Source: Lachnospiraceae bacterium UBA5895 (lineage in GTDB: Bacteria; Bacillota; Clostridia; Lachnospirales; Lachnospiraceae). From it: a DNA stretch of 28,610 nucleotides. Positions 7,257 through 15,174 of this stretch are shown piece after piece; positions within the stretch are counted from its first letter, which is position 1, and each line of letters begins with the position of its first letter. The notes beneath the pieces were generated by a model. It had not been told where the DNA came from and searched no databases. It saw only the letters and a program-made list of their open reading frames with translations. The position numbers were made by a program, and so were the translations under genes. The stretch covers positions 50,426 to 79,035 of the forward strand of contig DJEP01000020.1 in NCBI GenBank assembly GCA_002431915.1, in the 5' to 3' direction.

Positions 7257-8180
7257 ATGGAAGAAACGATATTCAGACAGGAATTACAGAAGAGAACGGC
7301 AGCCATTGAGGAACTGCTGAAGGAATATCTTCCGGCGGAGGAAGGATATCAGAGGACGGTCATAGAAGCCATGAATTACAGCCTCATGGCAGGAGGCAAA
7401 AGACTGCGCCCCATGCTGATGCAGGAGACATACCGGATGCTCGGCGGCAAGGATGCTATCATAGAGCCTTTCATGGCAGCCATCGAGATGATCCATACAT
7501 ATTCGCTGGTGCACGATGACCTTCCAGCCATGGACAATGATGAATACCGCAGAGGCCGTAAGACCACCTGGTCCGTATATGGCGACGGTATGGGTGTGTT
7601 AGCCGGTGACGGACTGCTCAATTATGCTTTTGAGACTGCAATCCGTGCTTTTCCGGCGCACGCAGTGGGAGAACCGGTGGATGAGAATTATCCGAGAGTA
7701 GCTTCCGCACTGAACATTTTAGCCCGTAAGGCGGGAATCTACGGCATGATCGGCGGACAGAACGCAGACATTGAGGCGGAGGAACAGACGATGCCCCTGA
7801 CTACGGAGCAGATTCTGTTCATTCATGCCAACAAAACAGCAGCCCTGATCCAGTCGGCAATGACCATCGGCGCCACGCTGGCAGGAGCCACGGATGAGGA
7901 GATCGCAGCACTGGAGCTGTGTGCCTACAATGTCGGCATCGCATTTCAGATCCAGGACGATATTCTGGATGTGATAGGAGACAGCAGGGAGCTTGGTAAA
8001 GCCACCGGCAGCGATGCACAGAATCATAAGCAGACCTATGTGACATTACACGGACTGGAGGAATCCGGCAGGGAAGTGGAACGGCTTACCGGGGAAGCGG
8101 TAGCGGTTTTAGATGGTTTCTCGGGAGAACATGAATTCCTGAAGGAACTGTTACTGCATCTGGTCCACAGAACAAAATAG
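7257..8180 (+). CDS. ispA: Polyprenyl synthetase, probably farnesyl diphosphate synthase
   Basis: Condenses DMAPP/IPP into short-chain prenyl diphosphates for undecaprenyl carrier and quinone synthesis; cytosolic, Mg-dependent. The 307 aa contain GGKRLRP (substrate binding), the first Asp-rich motif DDLPAMD at residues 87-93, followed by RRGRKTTW, and the second Asp-rich motif DDILD at 234-238. The pattern before the first motif (IHTYSLVHDD) and the two-residue insertion within it are those of bacterial farnesyl diphosphate synthases; a geranylgeranyl product cannot be excluded. The AGGAAGG site lies about 11 bases before the ATG. dxs, which supplies the same pathway, begins 14 bases downstream. 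Confidence 0.93.
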   Translation: MEETIFRQELQKRTAAIEELLKEYLPAEEGYQRTVIEAMNYSLMAGGKRLRPMLMQETYRMLGGKDAIIEPFMAAIEMIHTYSLVHDDLPAMDNDEYRRGRKTTWSVYGDGMGVLAGDGLLNYAFETAIRAFPAHAVGEPVDENYPRVASALNILARKAGIYGMIGGQNADIEAEEQTMPLTTEQILFIHANKTAALIQSAMTIGATLAGATDEEIAALELCAYNVGIAFQIQDDILDVIGDSRELGKATGSDAQNHKQTYVTLHGLEESGREVERLTGEAVAVLDGFSGEHEFLKELLLHLVHRTK

Positions 8181-8194
8181 CAGAGGAAAAGCGA

Positions 8195-10048
8195 ATGTTA
8201 CTGGATAAAATCGAAAAAGCAAATGATATTAAAAAGATAGATAAATCGGACTACGGGGAACTGGCGGAGGAAATCCGGCAGTTCCTGATCGAGAAGATCA
8301 GTGTCACCGGAGGACACTTGGGCTCCAATTTAGGAGCGGTGGAACTGACCATGGCACTGCATCTGGCACTGAATCTCCCGGAGGACAAGATCATCTGGGA
8401 TGTAGGGCACCAGTCTTATACCCACAAAATATTAACGAGCCGCAAGGACGGTTTCGATGTCTTACGCCAGTTCCATGGCATGAGTGGGTTCCCCAAGAGA
8501 AAAGAAAGCAGATTTGACGCATTTGATACCGGACACAGTTCCACCTCCATATCCGCAGGACTGGGACTGGTGAAGGCGAGAGATCTCAAAGGGGAAAAGT
8601 CTACCATTGTATCCGTAATCGGAGACGGGTCTCTCACCGGAGGCATGGCATACGAAGCACTGAACAATGCAGCCAAGCTGGAGACCAATTTTATCGTAAT
8701 CCTCAATGATAACAATATGTCCATCTCCGAAAATGTAGGCGGCGTATCCAAATATCTGAACAATATCCGAACCGCCACCGGCTATCTGGATCTGAAGGAA
8801 GGCATCTACAATGCCCTGAAGAGCAGACCCGGAGGAGACGGTATTGTTAACCGTATCCGCCGTGCCAAGAGCAGTTTTAAGCAGTTGGTGATCCCCGGCA
8901 TGTTTTTTGAGGATATGGGAGTGACTTATTTAGGTCCTGTGGACGGACATGATATCGAGGGACTGATCAAGGTCATTGAAGAAGCCAAAAGAGTCAAGGG
9001 CGCGGTGCTGATCCACGTGCTGACCAAGAAAGGCAAGGGCTACGGTCCTGCGGAGAAGCATCCCGCCAGATTCCACGGAGCGGAGCCTTTTGATATCGAG
9101 ACGGGAATCCCTTCCCATCCCCGCACCGTGGCGAATTACACCGATGTATTTTCCACCGTTATGTGCAAACTGGGACAGCGGGATGAACGGGTGGTAGCCA
9201 TTACGGCAGCCATGCCGGACGGCACCGGACTCAAAAGATTCCGTAATATGTATCCCGACCGTTTTTTTGATGTGGGGATTGCGGAAGAGCATGCGGTGAC
9301 TTTCGCCGCGGGATTGGCATCCGGTGGCATGAAGCCCATCGTTGCGGTGTATTCTTCATTTTTACAGAGAGGTTACGACCAGATCCTGCATGATGTGTGC
9401 ATTCAGAATCTGCCGGTGGTATTCGCCATAGACCGCGCCGGACTGGTGGGCAGCGATGGCGAGACACATCAGGGAATCTTCGATTATACGTATCTGTCAG
9501 GTATCCCCAATATGCACATCTGTGCGCCGAAGAACAAATGGGAACTGTCGGATATGATGAAGTTCGCTGTGGCACTGGAGGCTCCCATTGCGGTGCGCTA
9601 TCCCAGAGGAACCGCGTATGCGGGACTGTCCGAGTACCGTGCCCCGATAGAACTTGGCAAGGCGGAGTGGATCACGAGAGAGGGCGGCATTGCCCTGTTT
9701 GCCGTAGGCAGTATGGTGAAGACCGCGGAAGAGGTGCAGGCATTACTGCATGAAAAGGGCTATGAGGCAAGTATCATCAACGCCAGATTCATCAAACCCA
9801 TTGATGAAGAGGCAGTACTTTCCGCCTGCGAGGATCATGACATGATCGTGACCATGGAGGAAAATGTGTTAAGCGGCGGTTTCGGAGAAAAGGTGCTGAC
9901 TTGCTTAAATGACCATGAGAAACAGGTCAAGTGTGTCATGGCGGCAATACCGGATGTCTATGTGGAACACGGCAATGTAGAACTTCTGAAAAAAGAGATC
10001 GGTCTGGATGCGGCAAGCATTACAGAGAAAATACTGGAAAAGTTATAA
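8195..10048 (+). CDS. dxs: 1-deoxy-D-xylulose-5-phosphate synthase
   Basis: First enzyme of the MEP isoprenoid pathway: joins pyruvate and glyceraldehyde 3-phosphate, using thiamine diphosphate, to give DXP with loss of CO2. The 617 aa are full length. Motifs: WDVGHQSYTHKIL, the thiamine/Mg motif GDGSLTGG (143-150) ending at NDNN (171-174), HVLTKKGKGYGPAE, and in the pyrimidine domain the catalytic glutamate within GIAEEHAVTFAAG (364-365), followed by YSSFLQRGYDQ and the C-terminal transketolase domain. AGAGGAAAAG precedes the ATG. With ispA it forms an isoprenoid pair in this operon, an arrangement also seen in Bacillus. Confidence 0.97.
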   Translation: MLLDKIEKANDIKKIDKSDYGELAEEIRQFLIEKISVTGGHLGSNLGAVELTMALHLALNLPEDKIIWDVGHQSYTHKILTSRKDGFDVLRQFHGMSGFPKRKESRFDAFDTGHSSTSISAGLGLVKARDLKGEKSTIVSVIGDGSLTGGMAYEALNNAAKLETNFIVILNDNNMSISENVGGVSKYLNNIRTATGYLDLKEGIYNALKSRPGGDGIVNRIRRAKSSFKQLVIPGMFFEDMGVTYLGPVDGHDIEGLIKVIEEAKRVKGAVLIHVLTKKGKGYGPAEKHPARFHGAEPFDIETGIPSHPRTVANYTDVFSTVMCKLGQRDERVVAITAAMPDGTGLKRFRNMYPDRFFDVGIAEEHAVTFAAGLASGGMKPIVAVYSSFLQRGYDQILHDVCIQNLPVVFAIDRAGLVGSDGETHQGIFDYTYLSGIPNMHICAPKNKWELSDMMKFAVALEAPIAVRYPRGTAYAGLSEYRAPIELGKAEWITREGGIALFAVGSMVKTAEEVQALLHEKGYEASIINARFIKPIDEEAVLSACEDHDMIVTMEENVLSGGFGEKVLTCLNDHEKQVKCVMAAIPDVYVEHGNVELLKKEIGLDAASITEKILEKL

Positions 10049-10072
10049 GAGTTACAGCAATAGGAGACGTAT

Positions 10073-10954
10073 ATGAAAGAACGACTGGATGTGATTCTGG
10101 TAGAGCAGGGCTATGCCCCTTCCAGAGAAAAGGCGAAGGCAATCATAATGTCCGGCAATGTCTATGTTAACGGACAGAAGGAAGACAAGGCAGGCACCGG
10201 ATTCGATGTCAGCAAGATCAAGCTGGAAGTCAGAAATCATACCATGAAATATGTCAGCCGCGGAGGTCTGAAGCTGGAAAAGGCAATGGAGCAGTGGGGT
10301 TTTTTACTGGACGGCATGATCTGCATGGATATCGGTGCATCCACCGGCGGCTTCACGGACTGTATGCTTCAGAACGGTGCCACGAAGGTGTATTCCGTAG
10401 ATGTGGGACAGGGACAGTTAGCCTGGAAGCTGCGTAACGATGAGCGGGTAGTATGCATGGAACAGACCAATTTCCGCTATGTGACCCCGGAGGATATACC
10501 GGATGCGCTGAATTTCGCCAGCGTGGATGTGTCCTTCATCTCCCTGACCAAGATCCTGATCCCGGCGAGGAATCTGTTAAAGACCGGAGGGCAGATGGTA
10601 TGTCTGATCAAGCCCCAGTTTGAGGCGGGCAGAGGCAAGGTCGGTAAAAACGGCGTAGTGAGAGAACCACGGATCCACGAAGAGGTGATCCGCAAAATCA
10701 TCGATTATGCGGACAACATCGGATTCGAAGTGCTGCATCTGGAATATTCTCCCATCAAAGGACCGGAAGGCAATATCGAATACCTGCTGCATATCCGTAA
10801 GCCGGAAGAAATCTCCGAAGAAAAACTGACCCTGACCGAGCATGAGGCGGAGAGCACCTTACAGACCATCATAGAGGAAAAGACCGGATTGTCCTACACC
10901 CCGGAGTGGGACGCTGTCATTAAGGGTATCGTAGATAATTCTCATACACTGTAA
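10073..10954 (+). CDS. tlyA: TlyA family rRNA (cytidine-2'-O)-methyltransferase
   Basis: A 293-aa protein with an N-terminal S4 RNA-binding domain (about 3-60, RLDVILVEQGYAPSREKAKAII), the linker SRGGLKLEKA, and an FtsJ/RrmJ-type methyltransferase domain with the SAM motif MDIGASTGGFTDC (about 81-93) and VDVGQGQLAWKL. Family members 2'-O-methylate cytidines in 16S and/or 23S rRNA and influence capreomycin sensitivity; the older name hemolysin A reflects activity on expression in other hosts. The conserved position between dxs and nadK supports the call. Which rRNA sites are modified cannot be read from the sequence. Confidence 0.93.
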   Translation: MKERLDVILVEQGYAPSREKAKAIIMSGNVYVNGQKEDKAGTGFDVSKIKLEVRNHTMKYVSRGGLKLEKAMEQWGFLLDGMICMDIGASTGGFTDCMLQNGATKVYSVDVGQGQLAWKLRNDERVVCMEQTNFRYVTPEDIPDALNFASVDVSFISLTKILIPARNLLKTGGQMVCLIKPQFEAGRGKVGKNGVVREPRIHEEVIRKIIDYADNIGFEVLHLEYSPIKGPEGNIEYLLHIRKPEEISEEKLTLTEHEAESTLQTIIEEKTGLSYTPEWDAVIKGIVDNSHTL

Positions 10955-10976
10955 CAGGCAAGGAGTGTAGGAAGCT

Positions 10977-11846
10977 ATGAAGCATTTTCTGATATATACG
11001 AATAAGCATAAGGATCAGGAGCTTACGACCACGAAACGAATCCAGAAGTATCTGGAATCCAAAGGCTGTACCGTGAAGTTAAAGGTCAAGGAATCCGACT
11101 GGAAAGAAGAAACAGATTCAGGGGCGGAAGAGGAAGCGACGGATATCCCCCTGGATGTGGACTGCATGATCGTGCTGGGCGGTGACGGTACGGTGCTGCA
11201 GGCTGCCAGAGAGACGAAAAAGATCCTGGTGCCCATCATCGGCGTGAATCTGGGAACTGTGGGCTACATGACGGAGATCGAACTGTCCGGACTGGAGGAA
11301 GCTCTGGATCGTCTGATCCGGGATGATTATAAGAAGGAACGCCGGATGATGCTGAACGGCAAAGTATGCTGTGCGGACGGCACTGTGTCGGAAGGCTGGG
11401 CATTGAATGATATTGTCATCTCCCGAAGCGGCTCCTTACAGATCATAGAATTTAACATCTATGTCAACGGACAGCTGCTAAATCATTACAAGGCGGACGG
11501 AATGATCGTGACCACCCCTACGGGATCCACAGGATATAATCTGTCGGCGGGAGGACCGTTAGTAGAGCCCAAGGCGAAGCTGATCACCCTGACACCGATC
11601 TGCCCCCACAGTCTTAACCAGAGAAGTATCATATTGTCTCCGGAGGATGAGATCGTTATAGAGATCCCGGGAGGCAGAGAGGGCAAGAGCCAGACCGTGG
11701 AAGCCAATTATGACGGAAGCCACAAGGTGACCATGTGTACCGGAGATCACATCCGTATCGTGCAGTCGGAAAAAATCACGGAATTTATCCAGCTGAACCA
11801 GGTCAGTTTCCTGGATGTGTTGCATCGTAAAATGAGAGATTCCTGA
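10977..11846 (+). CDS. nadK: NAD kinase
   Basis: Phosphorylates NAD to NADP, the sole route to NADP in most bacteria. The 289 aa show the hallmark LGGDGTVLQAAR (about 67-78), NLGTVGYMTE, the NAD-binding TPTGSTGYNLSAGGPLV and the C-terminal ICPHSLNQRSIIL. An acidic stretch (about 42-56: KEETDSGAEEEATD) lies before the first motif and looks like a lineage-specific insertion. The ATG follows AAGGAG by a rather long spacer. It sits between tlyA and argR as in other Firmicutes. Confidence 0.95.
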   Translation: MKHFLIYTNKHKDQELTTTKRIQKYLESKGCTVKLKVKESDWKEETDSGAEEEATDIPLDVDCMIVLGGDGTVLQAARETKKILVPIIGVNLGTVGYMTEIELSGLEEALDRLIRDDYKKERRMMLNGKVCCADGTVSEGWALNDIVISRSGSLQIIEFNIYVNGQLLNHYKADGMIVTTPTGSTGYNLSAGGPLVEPKAKLITLTPICPHSLNQRSIILSPEDEIVIEIPGGREGKSQTVEANYDGSHKVTMCTGDHIRIVQSEKITEFIQLNQVSFLDVLHRKMRDS

Positions 11847-11877
11847 CGAATTGTCGCAAGAAAGGCATGAGGTTAAG

Positions 11878-12330
11878 ATGAAGAAGACCAGACATCGCAA
11901 GATCGTGGAGATCATAGAAAAAAGAGATGTGGAGACCCAGGAGGAACTGGCGGGTTATCTGAAAGAAGCGGGATTTACGGTGACCCAGGCCACAGTGTCC
12001 AGAGATATCCGGGAACTGAAGCTCTCCAAGGTACCTACCGGAGGCGGCAAACAGAAATACGTGATCCTCAGACAGGATGACAGCCACATGGGAGACAAAT
12101 ATATCCGGGTATTAAGAGATGGATTCGTCTCTATGGATATGGCACAGAACATACTGGTGATCAAGACCGTGTCCGGCATGGCAATGGCGGTGGCGGCGGC
12201 ACTGGATGCGCTGAAATTCTCCGAAGTGGTGGGATGCATCGCCGGAGATGATACCATCATGGTAGCGGTGCGTACCGTGGAAGACACCCAGATCCTTATG
12301 GATAAGATCCATCTGATGATAGAAAGATAG
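11878..12330 (+). CDS. argR: Arginine repressor ArgR/AhrC
   Basis: Arginine-sensing hexameric transcription factor of 150 aa, repressing arginine synthesis and often activating catabolism. The N-terminal winged helix (RKIVEIIEKRDVETQEEL, then QATVSRDIRELKL) is the ArgR DNA-binding signature. The C-terminal oligomerisation and arginine-binding domain contains the conserved GDDTIMVAVR. I chose the ATG at 11878: it gives the usual 150 aa, and a TGAGG box lies 5 bases upstream. A longer TTG start at 11851 would add nine residues not typical of the family. The gene is embedded between nadK and recN, with no arginine genes adjacent, as in Bacillus. Confidence 0.95.
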   Translation: MKKTRHRKIVEIIEKRDVETQEELAGYLKEAGFTVTQATVSRDIRELKLSKVPTGGGKQKYVILRQDDSHMGDKYIRVLRDGFVSMDMAQNILVIKTVSGMAMAVAAALDALKFSEVVGCIAGDDTIMVAVRTVEDTQILMDKIHLMIER

Positions 12331-12344
12331 ACAGGGGGAAATAC

Positions 12345-14033
12345 ATGCTTCGCAGTTTACATGTGAAAAATCTGGCTCTCATCCGGGAGACAGAGGTAGA
12401 ATTCGGAGAAGGACTGAATATACTGACAGGAGAGACCGGTGCCGGTAAATCCTTACTGATTGGATCGGTGAATCTGGCACTGGGAGGAAAGTTCGAGAAA
12501 GACATGCTCAGACGGGGAGAAGAGAGCGGTCTGGTGGAACTGGTTTTCGACTGTGAGCAAGAGCGGCTTGCGGAAAAGTTAAAAAGCATGGACCTGGAGC
12601 CTTCGGAGGACGGCACAGTGATCTTAAGCAGAAAGCTTTCCTCCGGGAAAAGTATCTGCCGCATCAACGGAGAGACTGTGACGGCAAAGCAGATGAAGGA
12701 GCTTTCGGAACTGCTGATCGATATTCACGGGCAGCATGAGCACCAGTCTCTGTTAAATAAGAAAAAACACATGGAGATCCTGGATGCCTATGCCGGAGAG
12801 GAATTCGTGAAATGTGCAGGACGCGTAAGCACACTGTATCATGAGTGTGCTACACTGGAGAAAAAGATCGCGGAAGAGACGCTGGATGAGACATCCCGGA
12901 ACAGAGAACAGTCTCTGGCGGAATTTGAGCTAAGAGAGATTGCAGATGCCGGATTACAGCCCGGAGAGGACGAAGAATTAGAGCAGGCGTACCGCAAGAT
13001 GGCGAACAGCCGTAAGATTGCGGAGAATCTGGCAGAGAGCTACCGCCTCAGCGGTAGTGACGCCGAGGACGGCGCCGGGAATTCCCTAAGCAGAGCCCTT
13101 CGGGCACTGCGCAGCGTGACCATGTATGATCCTGCGCTGGAACAGATGGAAGAACAGCTGGCGGAGGTGGAGAGTCTCCTGGCGGATTACAATCATGATG
13201 TATCGGAATATATGTCGGATCTGGAATTGGACGAAGCGGATTTCAGAAGTACCGAAGAGCGGTTGAACACCGTCAATCATCTGAAGGGAAAATACGGCAA
13301 TTCCATCGGGGAGATCTTAAAGTACAAAGAAGAAAAAGAAGCTTATCTGGAAAAACTGGCGGATTATGATGCCTATATGCAGAAACTGCATGCGGAATGG
13401 GAGAAAAAGCAGACGCTGCTTACAAAAGCCTGTGAAGAGCTGTCCAAAATCCGTCAGAAAAATGCAGTGATGCTGACACAGAAATTAAAGGATGCGCTGA
13501 TTAACCTGAATTTTCTGACGGTGGAATTCGACATCGCGGTCAGACCCGGTCAGACCATTACGGCGAAAGGTTACGATGATGTGGAATTTCTGATCTCCAC
13601 CAACCCCGGAGAGAGCCTGAAGCCTCTAAGCCAGGTAGCCAGCGGCGGTGAATTGTCCCGTATCATGTTAGCCATCAAGACTGTGCTGGCGGGACGGGAT
13701 GAGATCGATACACTGATCTTCGATGAAATTGACACCGGTATCAGCGGCAGAACCGCATGGAAGGTAGCAGAACAGCTGAGCGTCCTCTCAGGGGCACATC
13801 AGGTCATCTGCATCACACATCTGCCCCAGATCGCAGCCATGGCGGATGTGCATTTCGTCATCGAGAAGAGCAGCACGGACGATATGACCATCACAGATAT
13901 TCAGAAAGTGGCTGATGAAGAAAGCCTGGCAGAACTGGCGAGACTCCTTGGCAGCGATGCCCTCACCGAAGCGGCGCTGTCTAACGCAAAAGAAATGAAA
14001 GAACAGGCGAATGCGTTTAAAGAAGCCCGATAA
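12345..14033 (+). CDS. recN: DNA repair protein RecN
   Basis: SMC-like ATPase of 562 aa that acts early at DNA double-strand breaks. The Walker A motif GETGAGKS lies at residues 29-36. A long heptad-rich coiled-coil region (about 150-390) follows, with DIHGQHEHQSLL before it. The C-terminal half holds the ABC signature QVASGGELSRIMLAIK, Walker B LIFDEIDTGISG and the D-loop/H-loop VICITHLPQIAAMAD. AGGGGGA precedes the ATG. It is the last gene of the operon and is followed by a strong hairpin terminator. In Bacillus the next gene is spoIVB; here a fructose operon intervenes. Confidence 0.97.
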   Translation: MLRSLHVKNLALIRETEVEFGEGLNILTGETGAGKSLLIGSVNLALGGKFEKDMLRRGEESGLVELVFDCEQERLAEKLKSMDLEPSEDGTVILSRKLSSGKSICRINGETVTAKQMKELSELLIDIHGQHEHQSLLNKKKHMEILDAYAGEEFVKCAGRVSTLYHECATLEKKIAEETLDETSRNREQSLAEFELREIADAGLQPGEDEELEQAYRKMANSRKIAENLAESYRLSGSDAEDGAGNSLSRALRALRSVTMYDPALEQMEEQLAEVESLLADYNHDVSEYMSDLELDEADFRSTEERLNTVNHLKGKYGNSIGEILKYKEEKEAYLEKLADYDAYMQKLHAEWEKKQTLLTKACEELSKIRQKNAVMLTQKLKDALINLNFLTVEFDIAVRPGQTITAKGYDDVEFLISTNPGESLKPLSQVASGGELSRIMLAIKTVLAGRDEIDTLIFDEIDTGISGRTAWKVAEQLSVLSGAHQVICITHLPQIAAMADVHFVIEKSSTDDMTITDIQKVADEESLAELARLLGSDALTEAALSNAKEMKEQANAFKEAR

Positions 14034-14065
14034 GGGAAATGCTATAGTGGAATATCGGAATACAC

Positions 14066-14100
14066 GAAAAGGATGAAGAATGACTTCATCCTTTTCTTTT
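14066..14100 (+). terminator. Intrinsic terminator after recN
   Basis: A 13-bp perfect stem (GAAAAGGATGAAG at 14066-14078 with its complement at 14084-14096), a 5-base loop and a T-rich tail reaching 14100. It ends the asp23-recN operon 33 bases after the recN stop and separates it from the fru operon. Confidence 0.9.
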
Positions 14101-14103
14101 GTG

Positions 14104-14155
14104 CAAATTCAACCAAAATAAGTCACCATATTTGTGAATAAAATGATTGAATTTG
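14104..14155 (+). promoter_or_regulatory. Candidate FruR operator (9-bp inverted repeat)
   Basis: CAAATTCAA at 14104-14112 is exactly inverted as TTGAATTTG at 14147-14155, with a 34-base centre. The downstream arm covers the -35 box (14147-14152) of the fru promoter, a position suited to repression. A DeoR-family regulator is encoded at the end of the operon, and such proteins commonly bind repeated sites at their own promoters. The pairing is seen; binding by the encoded regulator is inferred. Confidence 0.45.
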
Positions 14156-14175
14156 ACCGAATATGAAGATATAAT
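14147..14175 (+). promoter_or_regulatory. Promoter of the fructose operon
   Basis: TTGAAT (14147-14152), a 17-base spacer and a perfect TATAAT (14170-14175). The predicted start near 14182 gives a leader of about 37 bases with AGGAGG at 14206-14211, 7 bases before the fruK ATG. The stretch 14101-14218 is AT-rich compared with the genes around it. Confidence 0.8.
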
Positions 14176-14218
14176 AACAACATAAGAACACGATAGGAAA
14201 CAGACAGGAGGATTAGAA

Positions 14219-15124
14219 ATGATTTGTACTGTGACATTCAATCCGTCACTGGATTACATCGTATCCGTGGATGACTTTCAGCTGGGAATGACGAACAGAA
14301 CCTCATCAGAGCTGATTCTTCCGGGAGGAAAGGGGATCAACGTCTCCATTGTTCTGAAGAATCTGGGACTGGATTCCACGGCACTCGGATATGCGGCGGG
14401 ATTCACCGGAGACGAACTGATCCGAAGATTGAACGAATTTGGCGTAAATTCCGACTTCATCAAAATCAGTCATGGAATGACAAGAATCAACCTGAAGCTG
14501 AAAAGCATCGACGGAACAGAGATCAACGGCTGTGGACCGGACATTGATGCACAGGCGCTGGAACAACTGATGGAGAAGATCGACCGACTGGGCGAAGGTG
14601 ATGTATTGGTGCTGGCGGGAAGCATTCCGTATACCATGCCGGATGACATGTATCAGAGGATCCTGGAGCGGATCCAGGGCAGAGGAGTGCTGACGGTGGT
14701 AGATGCTACCAGAGATCTGTTAGTCAAGGTATTGCCGTACCATCCGTTCCTGGTAAAACCCAACAATCACGAGCTGGGAGATATCTTCGGTGTGAAGCTT
14801 TCCACCAGAGAGGAAGTCATTCCTTACGGTAAAAAGTTACAGGAAATGGGAGCACAGAACGTATTGATCTCCATGGCAGGCGAGGGAGCTGTATTGATCG
14901 CGGCGGATGGACAATGCCTGGAAGCTCCGGCACCGAAGGGAAAGTTAGTCAACGGTGTAGGTGCGGGAGATTCCATGGTAGCCGGATTCCTCACCGGATG
15001 GATCGAAGAGAAGAATTACGCACATGCCTTCTGCATGGGAATTGCAGCGGGAAGCGCCAGTGCTTTTTCCGAGAATCTGGCAACCAAAGAAGAAGTCCTG
15101 CAGGTATTGAAACAGGTAAAATAG
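14219..15124 (+). CDS. fruK: 1-phosphofructokinase
   Basis: PfkB-family (ribokinase fold) kinase of 301 aa, converting fructose 1-phosphate made by the PTS into fructose 1,6-bisphosphate. It starts with the typical MICTVTFNPSLDYIV; the substrate motif GGKGINVS is at residues 36-43 and the PfkB signature NGVGAGDSMVAGF holds the catalytic base Asp251. Tagatose-6-phosphate kinase (LacC) is a close relative, but the adjacent fructose-type IIABC permease favours FruK. It is the first gene of the operon; fruA starts about 50 bases downstream. Confidence 0.95.
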   Translation: MICTVTFNPSLDYIVSVDDFQLGMTNRTSSELILPGGKGINVSIVLKNLGLDSTALGYAAGFTGDELIRRLNEFGVNSDFIKISHGMTRINLKLKSIDGTEINGCGPDIDAQALEQLMEKIDRLGEGDVLVLAGSIPYTMPDDMYQRILERIQGRGVLTVVDATRDLLVKVLPYHPFLVKPNNHELGDIFGVKLSTREEVIPYGKKLQEMGAQNVLISMAGEGAVLIAADGQCLEAPAPKGKLVNGVGAGDSMVAGFLTGWIEEKNYAHAFCMGIAAGSASAFSENLATKEEVLQVLKQVK

Positions 15125-15174
15125 CAACAAAACAATAAAAAAGAAACTATAAAAAAGAGAGGATGGGTTACAAT

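Noticed and set aside
11851..11877. TTG start extending ArgR by nine residues
   Set aside because: The ATG at 11878 has a TGAGG box at proper spacing and gives the family-typical 150 aa.
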